DNA of 64,000 bases, taken from NCBI GenBank assembly GCA_043758755.1, contig JAYVMW010000012.1, forward strand, positions 1 through 64,000. The letters run 5' to 3'. The stretch is from Solimicrobium sp043758755 (GTDB lineage: Bacteria > Pseudomonadota > Gammaproteobacteria > Burkholderiales > Burkholderiaceae_D). Made by a program: the position numbers and the translations under genes. This document shows positions 1 through 7,634 of the stretch, one piece after another; positions within the stretch are counted from its first letter, which is position 1; every line of letters starts with the position of its first letter. The notes under the pieces are model-generated. The model worked only from the letters and a program-made list of their open reading frames with translations. It was not told where the DNA came from and did no database searches.

Positions 1-1
1 G

Positions 2-184
2 CCGCAGCGCGGGCTAAATACCCCGGTGCGCTGCAGTATGTGCAATTTATTAAATGTGAAGCGCAAATGGGTTGAACCTGATCAATTCACCATTGGCAGT
101 CATTCCCGTTTGACCGAGTTGTTGGTGATTTACGGAATTTGCGAATGCTGCTTTTCTCAGATCAAGACAGATGATGGTGAATGA
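2..184 (+). CDS. C-terminal tail of a response regulator or sensor kinase (partial)
   Basis: This open frame enters from the left edge and ends at a TGA at 182-184, giving 60 residues of a larger protein. It holds two cysteine pairs, CSMC near residue 12 and, about 36 residues later, YGICECC. Spacing and surroundings resemble the short cysteine tail (CxxC ... HGICxxC) seen at the C-termini of many bacterial response regulators and sensor kinases. The histidine usually found before GIC is replaced by tyrosine. The role of such tails is unclear; metal or redox sensing is an inference. The rest of the gene lies outside the window, so the domain upstream cannot be named. Confidence 0.55.
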   Translation, partial: PQRGLNTPVRCSMCNLLNVKRKWVEPDQFTIGSHSRLTELLVIYGICECCFSQIKTDDGE

Positions 185-561
185 TTAAGAAATCAGATGG
201 GGAAAGGCAAACGGGACCGTGAATCGGGCCAAGTGTGTTGTTCCTTCTGGGCCGTTCAACCAACACAGGGTCGCCGCGGCGCCCAATAAGCCGGACTCGG
301 GTGTGCTTTTGGCTGCCTGGAGTCTGCACCATAGTTGCTTGTCATATCACTTGAAACACTGATAGAATCGCACGTTGTCATTAGTTGCGGTTTTGGTTGT
401 TTTAATGCCATCAGTTTCGGCCGAATTTCCAGCTAATGTCTTGAATACATAAAGATTATTAAAAGCGAACGTCAGGTTCCTTTTTTTTTATATGCAACGG
501 CTTTCGGTAGTTAAAAATTAACAAGCCAGCGCGCCCACCAGCACAATGAGTGACTCCCGCC
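185..561. other. Intergenic region upstream of ppiD
   Basis: No convincing gene is seen in this 377-base stretch and no tRNA-like fold was recognised. It contains a short T-tract near 481-490 and a plausible sigma-70 promoter at 339-368, described separately. The sequence just before the ppiD start lacks a clear Shine-Dalgarno. Confidence 0.4.
339..368 (+). promoter_or_regulatory. Putative sigma-70 promoter for ppiD
   Basis: TTGTCA at 339-344 and TAGAAT at 363-368 are separated by 18 bases, a reasonable sigma-70 arrangement. Transcription would start near 375 and leave a leader of about 190 bases before ppiD. This is pattern matching only. Confidence 0.35.
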
Positions 562-2481
562 ATGTTTGAATACGTTCGTACCCATCAGCGCCTAATGCAA
601 TTCATCTTGCTGTTATTTATTGTTCCGTCATTTGCCCTGGTCGGTATTTCCAGTTATGTGCGCGGCAACAGCGACAGTGATGTGGCCAAAGTCGCCGGAG
701 AAAGTATCTCGCAGCAGGAATTTGATGATGCGCTGCGCGACCGCATAAACCAGATGCGGCAGCGTTTTGGCGACAAGTTTGATGAAGCCATGTTCAATAC
801 GCCCGAAGCAAAACAGGCCGTACTGGATAACCTGATCGCACAGCATGCCCTGAAAGCGGAAGTACGCAATGAAAATCTGACGGTGTCGGACGCGGAACTG
901 CAAAAAACCATTCTGATGATTCCTGGCCTGTCCGGCCCGGACGGCACTTTTGACCGGCAGGGCTACGCGCGTGCACTGGCCGCACAGGGGATGACTCAGG
1001 CCATGTATGAAAACAGCCTGCGTCACGATCTGGCCCAGCAACAGTTGACCGGCGCCGTTCAGGGCAGTGCGTTCGCCTCCAGAACATTGGTGGCACAGGT
1101 CAACAACATCACTGCTCAGGAACGTGAAGTGCAGTCGATTTCGTTCAAGAATCAGGATTTTGTATCCCAGGTCAAACTGACTGACGCCATGCTGAAGGAT
1201 TTTTACGATAAAAACGGCGCGCAGTTCGAGTTGCCTGAATCGGCAAAAATCGAATACGTCGTCTTGAGCGCAGATGCCATCAGCGCCCAGATCAGTGTTA
1301 CAGATGACGAAATCAATGAGTATTACAAACAGAATGTCAAAAACTATTCCAGCCCGGAACAGCGTCGTGCCAGCCATATCCTGATCAAACTGAACAAAGA
1401 CGCCAGTGCTGCTGACAAGGCTGCGGCCAAAGCCAAGGCCGAAGAAGTGCTGGCGCTGGTTAAAAAGCAGCCCGGCAATTTTGCCCAGCTGGCCAAACAG
1501 TACTCGCAGGACGAAGGTTCGGCAGCTCAGGGTGGTGATCTGGATTACTTCGGCAAAGGCATGATGTTGAAACCGTTTGAAGATGCTGCTTATCAGTTGA
1601 AGCAGGATGAAGTCAGCGATCTGGTGCAGACTGATTATGGTTATCACATCATTCGCGTGACCGGCATCAAACCGGCGAGTGTCAAACCGCTGGAGCAGGT
1701 CAAGGCGCAGATTACTGAAGATATTCAAAAACAGAAAGCCGGCAAAAAGTTCAGCGAACTGGCTGAGACCTTTACCAATACCGTGTACGAACAGCCGGAC
1801 AGTCTGAAGCCGGCCGCCGACAAACTGAAACTGAAAATCGAAACTGCGGAACACATTGCGCGCACGCCAAATTCTGCCGACAGCGCAGCGATGAGCAATC
1901 CGGTGCTGTCCAATCCCAAGTTTCTCAAGGCGCTGTTTTCTGATGATGTCATCAAAAACAAGCACAACATGGAAGCGCTGGATCTGGGTTCGAATACACT
2001 GGTGTCGGCGCACATTGTTGAATACAAGGCGGCCAGCAAGCGGCCATTGGATGAAGTTAAAGGCGTGATCGCCCAGCGGGTAACGGCACTGCAGGCCGAT
2101 GCGCTGGCCAAAAAAGCCGGTGAAGACAAACTGGCCTCCCTCAAGGCCAAAGCCGATGAGGCCGGTTTCGCCGACACCAAGGTGGTGTCACGGATCCAGC
2201 CAGCCGGAGTACCAACCCCGGCCTTTGATGCCATCATGAAAGCCGATGTGCAGCAGTTACCGGCGTTTGTCGGCGTGGATATGCCGGGTCAGGGTTACAC
2301 CGTGTACCGCATCAACAAAATCCAGCAGGCCGCACCCGATGCAGGCCGAAGCGCTGAAATTGCCAAACAGGTTGAAACAGTGCTGGGTTCGGAAGCGTTG
2401 TTCGACTTTGTGAATCAGTTGAAGCTCAATGGCAAAGCCAAGGTTACCAGGCCGTTGACCAGTGAAAAAACTGCGTCCTGA
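562..2481 (+). CDS. ppiD: Peptidyl-prolyl cis/trans isomerase PpiD, periplasmic folding factor
   Basis: PpiD is an inner-membrane-anchored chaperone that helps newly exported outer-membrane proteins fold near the Sec translocon. The 639-residue product starts MFEYVRTHQRLMQ, the usual opening of this family, followed by one transmembrane anchor at about residues 12-30. A SurA-N-like chaperone segment follows. A parvulin (PPIC) domain lies at about 267-367, with RASHILIK at its start and GYHIIRV near its end. A GTG at 550 is in frame and would add four residues, but ATG 562 gives the conserved family N-terminus; neither has a strong ribosome-binding site. A clear terminator follows at 2501-2527, so the gene is probably monocistronic. 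Confidence 0.93.
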   Translation: MFEYVRTHQRLMQFILLLFIVPSFALVGISSYVRGNSDSDVAKVAGESISQQEFDDALRDRINQMRQRFGDKFDEAMFNTPEAKQAVLDNLIAQHALKAEVRNENLTVSDAELQKTILMIPGLSGPDGTFDRQGYARALAAQGMTQAMYENSLRHDLAQQQLTGAVQGSAFASRTLVAQVNNITAQEREVQSISFKNQDFVSQVKLTDAMLKDFYDKNGAQFELPESAKIEYVVLSADAISAQISVTDDEINEYYKQNVKNYSSPEQRRASHILIKLNKDASAADKAAAKAKAEEVLALVKKQPGNFAQLAKQYSQDEGSAAQGGDLDYFGKGMMLKPFEDAAYQLKQDEVSDLVQTDYGYHIIRVTGIKPASVKPLEQVKAQITEDIQKQKAGKKFSELAETFTNTVYEQPDSLKPAADKLKLKIETAEHIARTPNSADSAAMSNPVLSNPKFLKALFSDDVIKNKHNMEALDLGSNTLVSAHIVEYKAASKRPLDEVKGVIAQRVTALQADALAKKAGEDKLASLKAKADEAGFADTKVVSRIQPAGVPTPAFDAIMKADVQQLPAFVGVDMPGQGYTVYRINKIQQAAPDAGRSAEIAKQVETVLGSEALFDFVNQLKLNGKAKVTRPLTSEKTAS

Positions 2482-2500
2482 CAAGGGCTGATGAACAATA

Positions 2501-2527
2501 AAAAAGGCAGCCGAGGCTGCCTTTTTT
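2501..2527 (+). terminator. Rho-independent terminator of ppiD
   Basis: A GC-rich stem GGCAGC/GCTGCC with a four-base loop is preceded by an A-run and followed by six T residues. It lies 20 bases after the ppiD stop. Confidence 0.85.
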
Positions 2528-2605
2528 ATTGCGAAACGTGTTGCCAGACCCGTGATGCGTTGTTAAAGTACAATTTTCAAACAACAACAAAATTTAGTCA
2601 CTACC

Positions 2606-2833
2606 ATGCTCCATCGACACCTGAATCACCAGCGCTTTACCCTCGCCGCAATTGATGACGTGATTTCGCGTGGCCGTTGGGTAGACTGGTTTGAGTTGCG
2701 GCTGGCCGTTTTGGAAGATCGATCTCTATTGGAAAAAGTTGAACAGGTTTGCCGCGCCCGCATTTCTGATCCCTACGCGCAACGCCATCATTTCTGGATG
2801 CATTATGCCCAAGAACACCGCACCACTACCTGA
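2606..2833 (+). CDS. Small partner protein of an AbiEii-like nucleotidyltransferase
   Basis: A 75-residue soluble protein starting MLHRHLNHQRFTL, with HHFWMHYAQEHR near its C-terminus. It has no signal peptide or membrane segment. Its last 29 bases overlap the start of the next gene (ATG at 2805), so the two are translationally coupled. I recall similar small proteins preceding proteobacterial AbiEii-type genes, but no function is established. A role as the antitoxin-like partner is inferred only from position. It is unlike the AbiEi antitoxin, which is a much larger winged-helix protein. Confidence 0.7.
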   Translation: MLHRHLNHQRFTLAAIDDVISRGRWVDWFELRLAVLEDRSLLEKVEQVCRARISDPYAQRHHFWMHYAQEHRTTT

Positions 2834-3530
2834 TTGGGAACTTGTGCTGTCATCGGCAGCACGTCTGCAACGCATCCTGCCTGATGCTGTTCTGGTTGGA
2901 GGAACCGCATCCGCAATTCATGCGCAACATCGTTTTTCGCGCGATGCCGACCATGTTCTTACTGATCTGAGTAATTGCTTTGATAGTGTTCTAAGGGAGC
3001 TTGAATCGGTGGCAGGCTGGAAAACTGCACGGGTTCAGCGACCAGTGCAGATTCTCGGAAGCCTTGACGGCATCGAAACCGGAGTGCGTCAGCTGATTCG
3101 TGAAAAACCGCTGGAAACCCAGGTTGTCGATTGCCACGGTGAGCGAATCACCGTTCCAACTGAAAGCGAAATTCTGCGCATAAAAGGGGTGCTGATCCTC
3201 AGGCGTAACGCGACACGGGACTACATAGACTTTGTCGCATTGGTTGATCACATGGGTTTCGACAATGCCGCACTGGCGTTGCAGGAATTCGATCGACTCT
3301 ATCAACAAGACAACGGGGAGTCGCCACTTCAGCAGTTACAGATTCAGCTTGCCAATGCATTACCTTACGACCTGGAAGAAACTGAACTTTCCGAATACAA
3401 GAATCTGGATTCAAAATGGCACGACTGGACCAATGTAAAAACGATTTGTGCGCACATAGCCGGTTTCATCTTTGACCACGTGTGTGAACTTCAATCGAAT
3501 CGGCGTGAAGTGCCCGGCCAGTCGGGCTGA
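2805..3530 (+). CDS. AbiEii/AbiGii toxin-family nucleotidyltransferase
   Basis: The 241-residue product carries a nucleotidyltransferase signature, VLVGGTASAIHAQHRFSRDADH at about residues 28-49. Its GG motif followed by an Asp-x-Asp-type pair matches the metal-binding site of the DNA polymerase beta superfamily, as in AbiEii type IV toxins. The later segment SEILRIKGVLILRRNATRDY (about 124-143) is also typical of this subgroup. An in-frame ATG at 2691 lies deep inside the upstream gene; the start at 2805 follows that gene's reading and gives the expected family N-terminus. The gene converges on kdpE with two bases between. Known AbiEii proteins modify tRNA or other targets; what this one modifies is unknown. 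Confidence 0.75.
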   Translation: MPKNTAPLPDWELVLSSAARLQRILPDAVLVGGTASAIHAQHRFSRDADHVLTDLSNCFDSVLRELESVAGWKTARVQRPVQILGSLDGIETGVRQLIREKPLETQVVDCHGERITVPTESEILRIKGVLILRRNATRDYIDFVALVDHMGFDNAALALQEFDRLYQQDNGESPLQQLQIQLANALPYDLEETELSEYKNLDSKWHDWTNVKTICAHIAGFIFDHVCELQSNRREVPGQSG

Positions 3531-3532
3531 CC

Positions 3533-4252
3533 TCATTCTCCGGACTTGCGCCCATCCTGCACCACCAGCCGGTAACCCACCCCGGTCTCGGTTAAAAAAT
3601 ACTTCGGCTGTGCCGGCACCGGTTCGAGTTTCTGACGCAGATTGCCCATGTAGATGCGCAGATAATGGCTGCTCTCGGAATGATTCGGCCCCCACACTTC
3701 ATGCAGCAACTGGCGCTGTGTCAGAACCTTGCCGGCATTTCTGGCCAGCACCGACAACAGCCGGTATTCAATCGGGCTCAAATGCACTGCCTCGTCATTT
3801 TTGGTCACGCTGCGCAGCGCAAAGTCAACTTTGACATCGCCAAACTGGAACAGATGATCGGTGCCGGGGCTGCCCGGCTGGCGGCGCCGCAAATGCGCGC
3901 GGATCCGGGCAATCAGTTCGGCAGTGCCGAACGGTTTGCTTAAATAGTCATCTGCACCGGCATCGAGTGCATTGACCTTGTCGAACTCCTGGGTGCGGGC
4001 TGACAGTACGATAATCGGTGTTTCACTCCAGCTGCGAATTTCCCTGATCACATCCAGCCCGCTCATGTCAGGCAGGCCCAGATCAACGATGATGATGTCG
4101 GGCTTTCTGGTGGCGCACGCGATCAGTCCCTGCTTGCCGGTTTCGGCTTCATGCACGCACACGCCTTCACTTTCGAGTGAGGCCGACAGAAAGCGGCGGA
4201 TCTGTTTTTCGTCTTCGATCAGTACCAGATTGATGGTGTTTTCGTTGGTCAT
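3533..4252 (-). CDS. kdpE: Response regulator KdpE
   Basis: A 239-residue OmpR-type regulator that activates the kdp operon when potassium is scarce or turgor falls. The receiver domain spans about residues 9-122, with phosphoacceptor aspartate in IIIVDLGLPD (near residue 57) and the conserved lysine in LSKPF. A winged-helix DNA-binding domain fills about 135-232 (HLSPIEYRLLSVLARN, and GVGYRL near the end). It is the last gene of the kdp operon, 11 bases after kdpD. Its likely operator is the direct repeat at 11829-11847. Confidence 0.95.
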   Translation of the reverse strand: MTNENTINLVLIEDEKQIRRFLSASLESEGVCVHEAETGKQGLIACATRKPDIIIVDLGLPDMSGLDVIREIRSWSETPIIVLSARTQEFDKVNALDAGADDYLSKPFGTAELIARIRAHLRRRQPGSPGTDHLFQFGDVKVDFALRSVTKNDEAVHLSPIEYRLLSVLARNAGKVLTQRQLLHEVWGPNHSESSHYLRIYMGNLRQKLEPVPAQPKYFLTETGVGYRLVVQDGRKSGE

Positions 4253-4263
4253 TGAGAGTATCG

Positions 4264-6963
4264 TTAAGCCGGTTCGCTTTCAATTTTGGGCGGTGTGCCC
4301 AGTGGCAGGGTGAAGCTGATTTTAGCACCCTGGGCCGGCAGATTGGTGGCCCAGATTTTACCTTGGTGTGCTTCAATAATCGATTTGCAGATGGCCAGAC
4401 CGAGGCCGACCCCGTAGGTGGACGATTCTTTTTCACCACGGGTAAATTTGTCGAAAATTTTTTCCCCCATGCCATCCGGCAGTCCGCGTCCATTGTCGGT
4501 GACACTGACGATGAACTCGTCATGGAACAGAGTAGCTTCCACCAGTATCTGGTCGCGCCCGTATTTGACGGCGTTTTCGATCAGATTGCACAGCACCCGT
4601 TCGATCAGTACCGAATCAAACGACAGCAGCGGCAGATTGGGTGCAATCTCGACACTGACCTTGAAGCCGCTGTTGGTAAGCGGGCTGGACAGGCGCAGTG
4701 CGCTGCCGATCACTTCGTCGATGGGTTGCCACTGCTTGTTGAGCATCACTTTGCCGGACTGCAGTTTTGCCATGTCCAGCAAATTGATGATCAGACTGTT
4801 CATGTGGCGCGCTTCTTCGTTGATACCCTGTATCAGTTCAGTTCTGGTCGTTTCGCTGATGTTGGTTTGCAGCGTGCTGGCCAGACCCATGATGGCGGTC
4901 AGGGGCGTACGTAAATCATGCGAGATGGCCGACAGCAGGGAATTGCGCAGGCGTTCTGCTTCGATGCTGATCAGGGCATCCTGTGCCACATCCACATAAT
5001 GGACGCGCTCCAGAGCCAGCGCGATCTGCGCGGCAAAGGTATCGAGCAAACGCTGCTGTTCGGGCTGAAAGATCTGACGTTTCTGGGTCGGCGCGATCGC
5101 CAGCACCCCACGGGTGCGCATCGGTGCCTGCAGCGGGATATACAGCAATGAATTGGCTGGCAGGGTGTTGGTGCCCAGTCCGGCGCGCTGCTGGTTGTCA
5201 TAGACCCATTGCGCCACACCCAGATCAAGATGCTCGGGGATACTGCTTGACCCGGTCAGTGGCTGGCGTATCGCCTCGTGCGAGTCGGGCAGCAGAATGG
5301 CGATTTTGGCCTGAAAAATACCGACCAGATGTTCATTGCTGATTTCAATAATCTGATTCACCATCAGCGCCGAGGACAGCGCCTTGCTCATGGCGTTGAG
5401 GGCATTGGTGCGTCGTTCGCGAAAGCTGGCAATGCGCGCCTGATAGCGCAGATTGGCTGTGAGGTTGCTGATGATCAGCGACACGGCCAGCATGATCACA
5501 AACGTAAACAGATACTGGGTGTCGGAAACCTGGAACGAGAAGCGCGGCGGTACGAAAAAAAAGTCGAATGAGGCGACACTTAAAAACGAGGCGAAAATGC
5601 TCGGTCCGCGCCCGAATTTGATTGCCACCGCGACCGCCGCTAGCAGGTACAGCATGATGACGTTGGCCAGATCGAAAATATTGACCAGGCCGGCGGTAAT
5701 GCCCGACACCGCAATACAGAGGGCCGCGGCCCAGACATAACCGGCCGGCTGGGCCGGAATGTTTCTGGCGTCAGCCAGATTGTCAACCCCGTTGTGGGTG
5801 GCTCTTTTGTCCGGTTCCAGATCAAAATCATGGCCGACCACGTACACATCGACATCGGTGCTGCGGCTGGCCAGTTCATCGGCCAGACTGGTTTGCAGTA
5901 CCCGTTTCCATGCCGGACGGGTCGACTTGCCAATCACCAGTTTGGTGACGTTGCGGCTTTGTGCGTAACTGAGCAGGATCGGGGCCAGCTTTTCACCGGA
6001 CAGAGTAGTGGTTTCGGCGCCCAGTTCCTGGGCCAGTTTCAAGGTTTTGTGGATGGCGTCGCGTTGCGCATCCGACAGCCGTTGCAATGCCGGTGTTTCG
6101 ATATATACCGCAATCAGATCGGCGCGCAGGCTGGCGGCCAGCCTTGAGGCACTGCGGACCAGCTTGCTGCTGCTTTCGTGCGGACCGACACAGACCAGCA
6201 GACGTTCCTTGGCCTGCCAGATATCCTGAATGGCCTGATCTGCGCGATAATCGCGCATCTGCACGTCAACCTGGTCGGCAGTGCGGCGCAGCGCCAGTTC
6301 ACGCAGTGCGATCAGATTGCCTTTGCGGAAAAAATTTTTCGAAGCGCGCTCGGCCTGATGCGGGATGTACACCTTGCCTTCTTTTAAGCGGCGCAGCAGT
6401 TCGTCGGGCGGCAGGTCAACCAGGGTGATTTCATCGGCCATGTCGAACACGCGGTCCGGGATAGTTTCCCAGACCCGGATCCCGGTGATCTGGCCAACGA
6501 TGTCATTGAGGCTTTCCAGATGCTGCACATTCACCGTGGAGTACACGTCGATGCCGGCGCAAAGCAGTTCTTCCACGTCCTGCCAGCGTTTTTGATGCCG
6601 GGTGCCGGGGATGTTGGAATGCGCCAGTTCATCCATCAAGATCAGCGCCGGTTTGCGTTTGAGGGCACCGTCGAGATCGAATTCATCGCGCAACTTATCG
6701 TGATAATCGATTTTCTGGAGTGGCAATGTTTCCAGACCTTCAGTCAGAGCCACGGTGTCGCGCCGGCCATGGGTTTCCACCACGCCGATGACGACATCAA
6801 TGCCCTGCAGTTGCATGGCCTTTGCAGCGTTGAGCATGGCAAAGGTTTTACCCACGCCTGCGCACGCACCGAAAAACAGTTTGAAATGCCCGCGCAGCTG
6901 GCGGGCATCTTCGCGCTGAAGTTTTTCAAGCAGCAGGTCGGGGTCGGGTCGGTTGTCGGTCAT
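4264..6963 (-). CDS. kdpD: Sensor histidine kinase KdpD
   Basis: An 899-residue membrane kinase partnered with KdpE, close to the E. coli length of 894. Domains in order are an N-terminal KdpD domain with Walker A GACAGVGKT (about 32-40) and Walker B ILMDELAHSN; a universal-stress-like domain (about 250-375); a membrane block (about 405-500); a GAF-like region; HisKA with the phosphorylated histidine in SHDLRTPLTA; and HATPase with NLIENAVKYG, DNGRGLP and GVGLGLAICKS. KdpD phosphorylates KdpE under potassium limitation and dephosphorylates it otherwise. A perfect 12-bp hairpin lies between kdpC and this gene. Confidence 0.96.
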   Translation of the reverse strand: MTDNRPDPDLLLEKLQREDARQLRGHFKLFFGACAGVGKTFAMLNAAKAMQLQGIDVVIGVVETHGRRDTVALTEGLETLPLQKIDYHDKLRDEFDLDGALKRKPALILMDELAHSNIPGTRHQKRWQDVEELLCAGIDVYSTVNVQHLESLNDIVGQITGIRVWETIPDRVFDMADEITLVDLPPDELLRRLKEGKVYIPHQAERASKNFFRKGNLIALRELALRRTADQVDVQMRDYRADQAIQDIWQAKERLLVCVGPHESSSKLVRSASRLAASLRADLIAVYIETPALQRLSDAQRDAIHKTLKLAQELGAETTTLSGEKLAPILLSYAQSRNVTKLVIGKSTRPAWKRVLQTSLADELASRSTDVDVYVVGHDFDLEPDKRATHNGVDNLADARNIPAQPAGYVWAAALCIAVSGITAGLVNIFDLANVIMLYLLAAVAVAIKFGRGPSIFASFLSVASFDFFFVPPRFSFQVSDTQYLFTFVIMLAVSLIISNLTANLRYQARIASFRERRTNALNAMSKALSSALMVNQIIEISNEHLVGIFQAKIAILLPDSHEAIRQPLTGSSSIPEHLDLGVAQWVYDNQQRAGLGTNTLPANSLLYIPLQAPMRTRGVLAIAPTQKRQIFQPEQQRLLDTFAAQIALALERVHYVDVAQDALISIEAERLRNSLLSAISHDLRTPLTAIMGLASTLQTNISETTRTELIQGINEEARHMNSLIINLLDMAKLQSGKVMLNKQWQPIDEVIGSALRLSSPLTNSGFKVSVEIAPNLPLLSFDSVLIERVLCNLIENAVKYGRDQILVEATLFHDEFIVSVTDNGRGLPDGMGEKIFDKFTRGEKESSTYGVGLGLAICKSIIEAHQGKIWATNLPAQGAKISFTLPLGTPPKIESEPA

Positions 6964-6985
6964 CAGGTTTCACAATAGTCAGTGG

Positions 6986-7014
6986 TGCAGGGTGCAATAA
7001 CATTGCACCCTGCA
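6986..7014 (-). other. Perfect 12-bp hairpin between kdpC and kdpD
   Basis: Arms TGCAGGGTGCAA at 6986-6997 and TTGCACCCTGCA at 7003-7014 flank a five-base loop. In the direction of the operon no T-tract follows, so it is not a classical terminator. It could stabilise or delimit the kdpFABC part of the message and lower kdpDE expression; that is inference. Confidence 0.6.
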
Positions 7015-7026
7015 ATTTTCCAGATA

Positions 7027-7608
7027 CTAGTTTTTTGCCACCAGCTTGTCCAGCGCCAGATTCAGTTTCAACACATTCACGCGTGCCTCTCCCAGCATGC
7101 CCAGTTGCGGTGCTTCGGTAAATTGGGCTACCAGCTGTTTGAGCTGCTGCGGATCGGCATGCCGTGCTCTGGCTACGCGCAGCAGCTGATAGGCTGCACC
7201 GGCCGGACTGATTTCCGGATCGAGTCCGCTGCCGGAAGCAGTGACCAGATCGACCGGAATGGCTTGGGTATTGTCCGGATCGACATCATGCAAGGCTTTG
7301 ACACGGTCTGCAACCGCGGCTTTTTGAGCCGGATTGCTTGGGCCAAAATTGGAGCCGCCGGAATTCACGCCGTTATACGGCATCGGGCCAGTAGCAGAAG
7401 GGCGGCCCCAGAAATAGGCGGAAGAGCTGAACTGCTGGCCGATCAGGGCCGAGCCCAGCAACTTGTGATCCTGTTCAATCAGGCTGCCGCTGGCCTGTTC
7501 AGGAAATACCAGCTTGCCGATACCGGTGGTGAGGATCGGATACAGCAGTCCGGTAATCGCGCTGAGCACGACAAACAGACTGAGGGCGGGACGAATTAAG
7601 GTTTTCAT
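7027..7608 (-). CDS. kdpC: Potassium-transporting ATPase subunit KdpC
   Basis: The 193-residue KdpC is a single-span membrane protein that binds alongside KdpA and stabilises the KdpFABC complex. The N-terminal transmembrane helix covers about residues 8-30, and the extracytoplasmic domain holds the family signatures YFWGRPSA and SGSGLDP. A longer in-frame start at 7644 exists, but the start at 7608 follows an AAGGA ribosome-binding site and gives the expected MKTLIRPALSL opening. It lies 26 bases after kdpB. Confidence 0.95.
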   Translation of the reverse strand: MKTLIRPALSLFVVLSAITGLLYPILTTGIGKLVFPEQASGSLIEQDHKLLGSALIGQQFSSSAYFWGRPSATGPMPYNGVNSGGSNFGPSNPAQKAAVADRVKALHDVDPDNTQAIPVDLVTASGSGLDPEISPAGAAYQLLRVARARHADPQQLKQLVAQFTEAPQLGMLGEARVNVLKLNLALDKLVAKN

Positions 7609-7634
7609 ATTGGTTCCTTGGTTATGCTCGGAGC

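Noticed and set aside
628..2013. Long open frame of 461 residues antisense to ppiD
   Set aside because: It is fully covered by the well-supported ppiD gene, has no recognisable domain and reflects codon bias on the opposite strand.
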